A DNA stretch of 27,500 bases from Actinidia chinensis (lineage: Eukaryota; Streptophyta; Magnoliopsida; Ericales; Actinidiaceae): the NCBI GenBank assembly GCA_009663005.1, contig VIGQ01000131.1:85001-112500 (forward strand), in the 5' to 3' direction. Below are positions 20,127-27,500 of this stretch, piece by piece. The notes below the pieces were generated by a model that was not told where the DNA came from, made no database searches, and worked only from the letters and a program-made list of their open reading frames with translations. Position 1 is the first letter of the stretch; every line of letters starts with the position of its first letter. The translations under genes were made by a program, and so were the position numbers.

Positions 20127-20742
20127 GGACAGAGTGGAGAGGTTAAACAAAATGCTGAATTTTGGACATAATTGAGGTGATATGAGGAGCTTTTAAAGAT
20201 CCCAAGTACATGTGACTTTGTTTTCCCACTATTGCTTTGATGAGATACTAACGTGGGACATAAATGAAGATTTGTCATATGATTCGAAATGTGACGAGTT
20301 AAAAAAATAATTGAATTTTTAAAAATTAAAAATTAAGTTAACTTTTATAAATTTTCCTTGACTTGAGTTGCTATCCCCTTTTCTTTTCTAAACGATGGCT
20401 TACTTACTTACCATTTTTTATGATGTTCTCATAAGCCATATTTTTTGAATAGACATTCATTGTTTTAGAATGGAACCCAATTCGTCGTAAAAGACTTCTT
20501 AAATTATAGTCTTTTTTTATAATACGGTTCATAATTAAATAAAATATATATCATTTATAATTAATATGTGAACGATATTAAATCTAGAGATTTCTGCGAG
20601 TGAGATGAGAGTTAGTCAAGCCCGCCAAAAATGACATCCACGTGTGGACATTATGACTACTAATTTGTCTTTATTCAGCGTCAAGGTCGTTGGTTGTTAG
20701 CAGAAATAGCTCTATTATTTCCCAACCCCCAAACAGTCACAT
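20127..20742. repeat. R1 module, copy 3 (left part)
   Basis: Aligned with 1-610 and 6552-7182 (GGACAGAGTG, AAATGCTGAATTTTGGACAT, CCCAAGTACATGTGACTTTG, AACGATGGCTTACTTAC, GTGAACGATATTAAATCTAG). It is closer to copy 1 than to copy 2 in several of these words. It is the distal upstream region of P450 gene B. No gene is supported. Confidence 0.8.
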
Positions 20743-21547
20743 CTGGGGTGTCAACGGTCCGAATACTTCGGATTGGTATGAATTTAAGAGAGCAAACCAA
20801 AAGTTTATGGTTTCAAAAAAATACAATCGGTGTACCAGACCAAAAATCTACAGTTCAGATTAGAAAAAATTCAAAAAATCCGGTTCGAATCACAGTTAAT
20901 TCAAGGAGTGTTACATTTCACCGAAATTAAATTAAAAAAACTGATTATATGATAGTTCCCATAAAAAGTTGCAGTTAGACGATAAAAAAAAAAAAAAGTA
21001 GCAAGTAAAAACCAGGATTGAAAGATATAAACTAAATTGGAAAACCAATGTAGGTTAAATACGTATTGAAAGACCAAAACGCGGATTGAATGGACCAAAA
21101 AGAGAGGGATGGGCCGCAGTATAGATTTAGAGTGAGGCCTACTGGTTTACTTTTGTTGTAAAATGAAATGTGAATTTCTTTTTATTTAGGATTTTGGACG
21201 TACAAGTTGTTTAAAAATAAAATAAAAATTGCACTTGTCACACCTAACTTTTATTTACACATTGAGTAATTTAGAAAAGAAAAAATAAGTCATAACAATC
21301 TGTAAACAATTAGAATTCTAACTCTATCCGAATATTATATATATAATATAAATTTGAAATCTCACGGTCCAATTCGGTTAATCCACGGTTCGTTGTATGA
21401 AATATGAACCGAATCGCGAATTACGCAGGTTCTAATTTTTAATCCATGTATGAACCATTAATTCACAAACCCAATAAAAAATCTACGAATCAGTTCAGTT
21501 CGGTTCGGGTTTCGGCCAGTTCGCGACTTTTTTTTTGACAGCCCTAG
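20743..21547. mobile_element. hAT-like non-autonomous element (copy 3, full length)
   Basis: Starts CTGGGGTGTCAACGG and ends TTTTTTTTTGACAGCCCTAG, so the two termini form an imperfect inverted repeat. Length and interior match the element at 7183-7988. Near the right end it has CAGTTCGGTTCGGGTTTCGG. The short frame 20694-20930 crosses the left boundary and has no domain. It lies about 1.45 kb upstream of the P450 gene B start. Confidence 0.6.
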
Positions 21548-21569
21548 CCAACAACCCCAGCCCCCTTGA

Positions 21570-21750
21570 CAAAAGGAAGCGGGGGGAAAGCACAAAGCGA
21601 GGGGAAGTGCCCCCCCCGGGGCCCAGCGGGGCCCCCGCCCCGGGGGGGCCAGGGGGGGGAGGGCGGGGGAGGTGGGGCAGGGGGGGAAGGAGGGGGGGGA
21701 AGGGGAGGGGGGAGGAAGGGGAGGGGGGGAGCAAGGGGGGGGGAGAGAAA
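21570..21750. other. Extreme G/C-rich low-complexity block
   Basis: A block of about 180 bases made almost wholly of G and C runs, with long G runs on the plus strand from about 21640. It sits inside an otherwise strongly AT-rich module. The aligned position in copy 2 (about 8030-8075) is instead CT-rich and then AT-rich, so this block is not shared. The overlapping Gly/Pro/Arg-rich frames at 21495-21771 are compositional. A polynucleotide artefact is as likely as real DNA. Confidence 0.6.
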
Positions 21751-23165
21751 ATTTTAATTATATGTTTTTAATATTTTGTTAATTATTTATAAGAATTTTT
21801 TTTATAATATGGATCAATTTATTATATAATTTTTAGATTTTGATGGTGGGAGTGTAAAAGAAATTTTTGGATCCAATTGTTTTTATTTTATAAAAATTAT
21901 TAAGGTGGCGGGAGTAAACACAATTATAAAATTTTATCATAAATTTTTTTATGATGTGCTGTGAATGTTTTCGAATTTTTTTTGCCACTATACCCCTCTC
22001 TCTACGATTTTTTTTTCCAGTTTGTGTATATTTTTTGTTTTTGTTTTCATTAGTTGTTTTTCCAGTTTTTTTGTATGTTCTTTTTTGTTTCTTTATAGTT
22101 TGTTTGTTTTATTTTTTATCAAAATTTTTTTTTAATTTTTGTAATTTTGATAAATATATAAAATTGATGGTGGGAGTAAAAAGAATATTTGTTATCCATA
22201 TTTATAAAATTTTATCAAAAACAAATTTTTTATGTAAAATTCGAAAGTAAAGTATAGTAAAAGAAAAAAAAATAGAATCATGGGGTACTAAAAGAAAAAA
22301 AATAAATAAAAAGGGTTGAATGGTCTATATAAAAACAATTATGATAAATTTGATAATCTTTTACTCCACCATTATGTTTTTTATAAAAAGAAAAAAAATA
22401 GAAAAAAAAATATGGATCATAAAAATAATTTTGAGATCAAAATTTTGGGAGGTGGAAGTAAAAGAAATTAAAAAAATTATTATAAATTTTTTTAAAATAA
22501 AAAAAAAACTTTAGAAAGGTTAATAAGTAAAAAAATAAAAAAGTTTTAGCATATATTTGTTTTTAAATAACTAATCAAGAGATGGTATTCAAAAAAAAAT
22601 AAGGGGGAGAGGGGAGAGAGAGATGGGCAAATTTGCCCAAACAAACCCAATTAACAATCTCATCCCCACAACACCCGTGCCAGAGGGGTGGGAATAATAG
22701 TTTGCAAGACGAGAAATCCCCCTACTTGTGGACTCATCTGCCATCCACCAAAAAAAAATTGGACCGGGATGCTACGATAAATGTTATGATCACATTTAAA
22801 TATAATTATATGATAGTCATTTAAAATCTTATCAGATGCAAAAGGGCAAAGTTATGATATTATTTTAAAGCGGGTCAACTCTTTATCAAAAAAAAACTAT
22901 CAACACGGAGTATATTCTTGGGAGGATCCTTTTTCAATAAAAATTAAACATAACAAAATTTCAATATAAACAAAGATACTAATTGACATCAACAAAACCA
23001 ATAATTTTCAAAACTCCATAATTATAACTTGGAAAAAAAAGGAAATAAATATTAAATTTAAATTATATTGAAAAATGCATTTGGCTCTTTGAAAACCAAA
23101 ATATAAGACCTCAGCCAACACTTATGATATTCTAGTTTAACTAATAACTTTGTTTTGCATTCTTA
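21751..23165. repeat. R5 module, copy 3
   Basis: Aligns with about 8150-9545. It repeats the phrase GATGGTGGGAGTAAAAGAAAT or a variant near 21842, 21905, 22166, 22455 and elsewhere, has long T runs, and shares the GGCAAATTTGCCCAAACAA...CATCTGCC block near 22625-22745. Similarity to copy 2 ends at about 23160 (CTAATAACTTTGTTTTGCAT), where the copia element begins. The frames at 21951-22250 and 22320-22514 are homopolymer-driven. No gene is supported. Confidence 0.65.
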
Positions 23166-23584
23166 ATTGAAGTGTGTTAGCCCTATGGAGTCAATCCGAT
23201 TATGTTCAAATATTTTGATGAAAACCAAATCTATCTATTGCTCACACTAATGTATTTAATTCAGTAGGTTCGTTGCAGAAAATATCACGCCAACACATCT
23301 CAAGGACCAAAAAGAACGAAGATATTTGGACATGCAAAACAGAAACCTTTCAAGCCACTTGAAGATCTAAAAAATGAAGAACCTTTGGTTAGGGTATTGT
23401 TGTAAAGTTTGTATGGTTAAATTTTTTTAGGCTCTAAAAATGAACCGTAATACCTTCAGGCATTTTTAAAAATACAAAAGTGCATTCCATTAAAAACTAG
23501 ATTTATTAAAAAATGTTGCTAGCAAAAATTATTGTCTTTGAATATTTTGACTAACCATTGTTTGAAAAAGGGCTACGCAATTAA

Positions 23585-24030
23585 TTTGATTTGAAAATTT
23601 GATTTCAATTTTGAAAAACATATGGTCCAACAATTTCTGACTTGAAACTTGATTCCAAGTTGAAAAAAATATGGTCGCAACATGTTCTGACTTTGAAAAA
23701 TTTGGTTCAAAGTTTGAAAAATATGTTAGCAAACAAATGACTTTGAAATGTGGTTCCAACTTTGAAAAATTGGATAGCAACAATTCGACTTTTGAAAATG
23801 TGGTTGGAAATTTGAAAAATTGGTAGTAATTTTCTGACTTTGAAAATGTGATTGCACTTTGTTGAAAATTGAATAGCACCAATTTCTGACTTTGAAATGT
23901 GGTTGGAACTTTGAAAAATTAGTAGTAGCATTTCTGACTTTGAAAATGTGGTTGACAACTTTTGAAAAATTGAATTGCACCAATTTCTGACTTTAAAAAA
24001 TGTGATTTCACATTTGAAAATTGGCTAGCA
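23585..24030. repeat. Minisatellite in the LTR, period about 50 bp, 8-9 units
   Basis: Each unit contains a variant of AATTTCTGACTTTGAAAATG followed by GGTT...TTTGAAAAATTG and a TAGCA word. The TTCTGACTT core recurs near 23633, 23684, 23830, 23884, 23932 and 23985, with degenerate versions between. Units differ by small indels. The array ends about 45 bases before the TATA word, so it occupies the U3 enhancer position. Minus-strand frames across it (23529-23983) are repeat-encoded and not genes. Confidence 0.75.
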
Positions 24031-24073
24031 AATTTCAAATTCCCTTCAAACGGTTATATTATTCCTAGGAGCT

Positions 24074-24080
24074 TATAAAT
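24074..24080 (+). promoter_or_regulatory. TATA box of the LTR promoter
   Basis: TATAAAT followed by ACATACATT, in the right orientation and place for the retroelement's own promoter: downstream of the U3 minisatellite and upstream of the rest of the LTR and gag. Confidence 0.5.
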
Positions 24081-24681
24081 ACATACATTAGCTCTCATTT
24101 ATCTTGGGAAATCTAGTGAGGAATCAAAGAACTCAAAGCAGTCTTCATTTTTCATATATTCAATTTCCTTTGAGCATTCAATTTTATTATACAAGAGTTC
24201 TAGGAGAGAGATCATTGTAAAGCTTCATTTATATCCTTCTCAAAAAGGAGACTTGTTATGGTGAGAGAAATCTCAAAGCCTTATTTACAGTCGATTGTAT
24301 CTTAGAGGGTGTGGAGTGCCCCTTGAGGGTTGGTGTGAACCCTGTTGTGAGGTGTGAAGGAAAATTTTCCACCTTGTGAAGAAGAGTGGTGTACTCTTGC
24401 TGTAAAGGTTTGAACTCCACCTGCAAGGAGTTGGATTAGTGGATTGAAATCTAGTGGTGTGTTGGGAGTGGACGTAGTCAGGAAGAACCGAAACCCCTCT
24501 AAATCGCCGAGTTTGAATCTCTTCCCTATCTCTTATATGGCGCTATCATATTATACTATCGCATACGTGCTTTTATATCATTTTAACAACTCTTAATTCA
24601 GTGATAATTTTTATTAAAGAAAAGTTTGCCAACAACCCTACACCCCCCTATAGGGATAATTTTGGTAGGGGGTTAAAAAAG

Positions 24682-24695
24682 TGGTATCAGAGCCA
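24682..24695 (+). other. Primer-binding site for initiator tRNA-Met
   Basis: TGGTATCAGAGCCA is complementary to the 3' end of plant initiator methionine tRNA, the standard minus-strand primer of plant copia elements. It lies 51 bases before the gag ATG. Confidence 0.9.
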
Positions 24696-24745
24696 GTAGA
24701 GAGACTTACATTTTTCGGGATTAACGATATAGGAGTAAAAGATCT

Positions 24746-26400
24746 ATGGCCAACATAATAGGGAACACATATGGCCGAAGGCCAATCATAAAAGACTCCA
24801 CTATTCTCCGGTAGAGTAATTAATAACTATTGGAAGGCTAGAATGAAAATTAATATTCAGGCCAATGATTATGCAATGTGGAACATTGATAGAAAATGGA
24901 CCTATTCTACCAACAAAAATAACTGAAAATGGAAATGGAGAGGTACTAAACCTCAAAAAGAATGGACTTCGTTAGATACAAAGATGTACCAAATAAGCTT
25001 AAAGCCATTCACACTTTATATTGTGCCTTAACGTAAACGAATTCAATAGAATATCCGGTTGTGAAAACGGCTAAGGAAATTGGGGATAAATCTAGAAGTA
25101 ACCCATGAGGGGACAAGTCCAAGTAAAAGGAATCAAAAATAAGTAGTAAGTACCGAATACAAAAATAGTATGTTAGTTCATAAATACGAATTATTAAAAT
25201 GAACAAGGTGAAAATTTTGGAAATGTTTACTCGTTTTACCGATTTATTTAATGGATTAAATTATTTTAAGTCTCTCGGTAAAGTTTATACTAATGTCGAA
25301 ATGGTGAGAAAAATTCTTAGGGTGTCTACAAGAAGTTGGGGACCAAAAAAAAGTTACCGCCATTGAAGAAGCCAAAAGACCTCACAAAAATGGGTCTGAT
25401 GAATTGCTGAATCTCTCAGACACATGAAATCACCTTGAAGAGCAATGAGAAATGACGAAGGAAGATGACGAAGGTAAGAAAAAAGAGCAGAAATTGTTTC
25501 AAAACATCATCATCACAAACAATGTGAACTCAAACATTGGATGAGGAAGTGATGAAGAGATGGCTCTCTTTACACGAAGATTAACAAGATGTTCAAAAGA
25601 GGTCAATTTCCTAGAAGACAAGACGACGAAACTTCGACAAAAATGAAAGAACAAAAGAAGGACCCCAAATCATTGCTTTGATGCAAAAAAGCCCGGTCAC
25701 ATGAAAGTTGATTGCCCAAATCTCAAGAAAAGAGTGAGTCAAGAGAGATAAAGAGAAATATCAAATTTGGAACAAATTTCAAGAAAGATTTTGCGGCTTG
25801 TGGAGAAAGTGACGTTGAACAATCCGATGATGAGTCGAGTGATCAAGAGTGGCCAAATTTGTGTTTGTTGCTCAAGAAGATAATAAAATGAGGTGGGGGA
25901 ACATCTCGAATCCAATTCCTTAAATGATTTACAAGATGATTTATGATGATTGATTCTATTTGATGAATCATTGAAATTAATAAACAAAAATTGAGTTAGA
26001 AAACAATTGCTCCCTCATTTCATATTGAAATAGAAAAACTGTGAAGAAGCATGATAATGAGTTGACAAGTAAAAATATTGAACTAATGATACAATTTTAG
26101 ACTAACAAAAATGTCTTGAAAAAATTTACAAAAGGTCAAAGATTTGGATCTACTTCTTGGATCCACAAAGAGTTTATATGATCGTGCGGAGAATTGGACC
26201 ATACTTCAACTAAAACAAAAATTATATAAAAACTCTGTGTTGAATCAACTTCTTTTTCGACACAAAAATGTCATGCAATATTGCAATACCGAAGGGAAGG
26301 GCATACTCAAAAACACATTGCTATGTGAAGAAGAAATGTGTAGAAAAGGATTAAAAAAACAATATGGGGGACCTAGAAGAAAATGCTACTAACATCAAGG
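24746..26400 (+). pseudogene. copia gag (frame-broken)
   Basis: Capsid-forming Gag. The ATG at 24746 opens MANIIGNTY. After a frame change a YWKARMKI..QANDYAMW segment follows (about 24835-24885), the N-terminal Gag domain typical of plant copia elements. A zinc knuckle lies at 25674-25715, reading C-F-D-A-K-K-P-G-H-M-K-V-D-C with spacing C-x2-(C)-x4-H-x4-C. Its second Cys is read as Ala, and the downstream frame returns at once. An acidic Asp/Ser/Glu region (SDVEQSDDESSDQE, about 25810-25850) follows the knuckle. The distance from ATG to knuckle, about 320 codons, suits Gag. The frame at 26144-26392 covers the later linker. Multiple frame breaks. Confidence 0.75.
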
Positions 26401-27500
26401 AACCAACACGATTGGGTACCAAAGACCAATGGTGATCTTTGTTATATAGTATGCTGGAATGTAAATCTAAGAAAGGAAGGTGTGGTATGGATCGTGGATG
26501 CTCAAGGACAAGCCGGAGACAAAATCCATGTTCGCATCATAAATCCAAACGGATGGTGATTCGTTGACCTCGGAGACAATAGCAAAGGAAGGAAAAAATC
26601 ATCAGTATAGGGAATGGGGGTAAGGAACCATTCTCTATTATAGAAAATGTTTTACTTGGTGATGGATTAAAGAATAAAACTTTAGTATTAGTCAATTATG
26701 TGATAAAGGAAAATAAAGTCATCTTTGCACAAAAATATGTGCACCATAGAAAATATCAAGATGGATAAAAAACTTATTTATTGGTCAAAGAATTGAAAAT
26801 GTATATGTTTAAAATTGATGACGTGAGCAAACAAGATGGAACCTTGCTTATCAGCCATGAATGAAAATGGTTGGCTATGGCCATAGAAGGCTTGGGCATG
26901 CTCTATAGATCTTATTTCAAAACTTGCTAAAAAGGCAATTGGCAATGGGCTACCAAAAATTCTTTGAAAAAGATAGATTGTGTGGAGAATGTCAACAAGG
27001 AAAACAAACAAAAGTGTCTTTTAATGTCAAAAAAAATATCGTTTCTCACATCGAGGCCTCTACAACTTCGACACATGACTAATGGTCTTCAAAGAACAAT
27101 GAGTCTTGAGGAAAATATTACATTTGTGATTGTAGATGATTTCTCGCTTTACATGGTGGTAACATTTTTAGCTCCAAAATGAAGCATTTTCCCATTCCAA
27201 AACTATGCCGAATCTTAAAAAATGATAAAGAACTCAAAAATTTCTAAATTGAACCGATCATGGTAAAGAACTTGAAATGAGTCTTTGCCAAAATTTTGTG
27301 ATGATCTAGGAATTGGACATAATTTCTCGGCCACCTAGGACCCCTCAACAAAATGGCGTTGTGTTGAAAAGAGAAAAAATAGACTTTGGAAGAAAATGGC
27401 CAGACAATACTTTGCGAAAAAAACCTCTCTTCCAAAATACTTTTGGGCCTGATGAATCGCGTGACACCGCATGGCTTGATTTTATAAATCGAGCCCATGA
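26401..27500 (+). pseudogene. copia pol: protease, pre-integrase and integrase core (partial, frame-broken)
   Basis: Protease region near 26485-26525 retains a degraded form of the copia aspartic-protease signature (D-R-G-C-S is read where D-S-G-C-S is usual). A segment like FVTFGDNSKGK follows at about 26560-26600. GAG-pre-integrase Cys/His region lies at about 26855-27005, with WLWHRRLGH- and LCG.CQQGKQTK-like wording across shifts. The integrase core runs about 27040-27500: VIVDDFS near 27130, second catalytic Asp at 27256-27258 and catalytic Glu at 27366-27368, spaced about 36 codons as in D-D(35)-E. The first catalytic Asp is lost to a shift near 27075. The window ends at a region resembling FWA.AVNTA...NRAH, so reverse transcriptase and RNase H are outside. 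Confidence 0.8.

Larger units (their letters stand above)
23175..24660 (+). repeat. 5' LTR of the copia element (right edge approximate)
   Basis: The likely start is TGTTAGCCCTATGG at 23175, just after similarity to the host R5 module stops. The right edge is not resolved: a terminal CA could be in CCCTACACCCC near 24640, leaving about 40 bases before the primer-binding site. Within it are a minisatellite (about 23585-24030), a TATA word TATAAAT (24074-24080) marking probable transcription start about 30 bases further on, and the downstream R/U5 part. No second LTR is in view to confirm it. Confidence 0.6.
23175..27500 (+). mobile_element. Ty1/copia retrotransposon, Sirevirus-like, truncated by the window edge
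   Basis: In order: a long 5' LTR (about 23175 to 24640-24680), primer-binding site (24682-24695), gag, protease and integrase. It then leaves the window in the integrase with reverse transcriptase and RNase H not reached. The order protease-integrase before reverse transcriptase is the copia order. The long LTR, a Gag with an acidic Asp/Ser region after the zinc knuckle, and the integrase wording resemble the Sirevirus lineage. It interrupts copy 3 of the host block at about 23165. The whole element is frame-broken, so it is inactive as given. Confidence 0.8.

Noticed and set aside
21535..21771. Gly/Arg-rich frames over the G/C block
   Set aside because: Pure composition effect of long G runs.
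23529..23983. Repetitive minus-strand 'protein' with recurring Phe-Lys-Ser-Glu units
   Set aside because: Translation of the LTR minisatellite on the non-coding strand.
23585..24030. Regular repeats that might suggest a CRISPR array
   Set aside because: The units are degenerate over their full length with no unique spacers, and they lie in a plant LTR.

Overview
The window looks like nuclear DNA from a flowering plant, probably a eudicot. It is AT-rich with long A and T runs, its only recognisable host genes are two intron-bearing cytochrome P450 genes of CYP71D type, and the rest is dominated by plant transposable elements. No bacterial gene organisation, rRNA or CRISPR array was seen. Most protein-level calls come from reading fragments across frame breaks. 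The sequence carries frequent 1-3 base insertions and deletions relative to its own internal copies, as in an unpolished long-read assembly, so no intact gene-length ORF is present.

The main structure is a local tandem multiplication of a P450-bearing block, which I describe as modules R1 to R5. Copy 1: R1a (1-1370), a unique stretch (1372-1900), R2a (about 1900-2970), R3a with P450 gene A on the minus strand (2985-5530), R4a (5530-6551). Copy 2: R1b (6552-7988), R5b (7989-9550), R2b (9705-10572), a 6.3 kb stretch absent from copy 1 (10573-16850), R3b with P450 gene B on the minus strand (16850-19400), R4b (19440-20126). Copy 3: R1c (20127-21547), R5c (21548-23165), then a Ty1/copia element that runs off the right edge. 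Each R1 carries an approximately 806 bp non-autonomous hAT-like element, truncated in copy 1. Because the P450 promoters point right, R1a should lie upstream of another P450 gene just left of the window, and the rest of copy 3 should resume to the right of the copia element.

The 6.3 kb stretch inside copy 2 is a patchwork. It holds a minus-strand copia integrase remnant (about 11160-11840), a tandem plus foldback MITE-like structure (12615-13284), an LTR-like fragment (13999-14700), a 214 bp tandem duplication (15115-15529), a G-rich tract (15530-15775) and one intact 97-codon ORF with a plastid-transit-like composition (15923-16216). At the right end, a Sirevirus-like copia element has a long 5' LTR with an approximately 50 bp minisatellite upstream of a TATA box, a tRNA-iMet primer-binding site, gag with a zinc knuckle, protease and integrase.

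I found no demonstrably new biological system. The items most worth following up are the P450 multiplication, the promoter-side duplication next to gene A only, the LTR minisatellite, the isolated 97-codon ORF, and the pattern of sequence damage, which tracks repetitiveness and may be technical.
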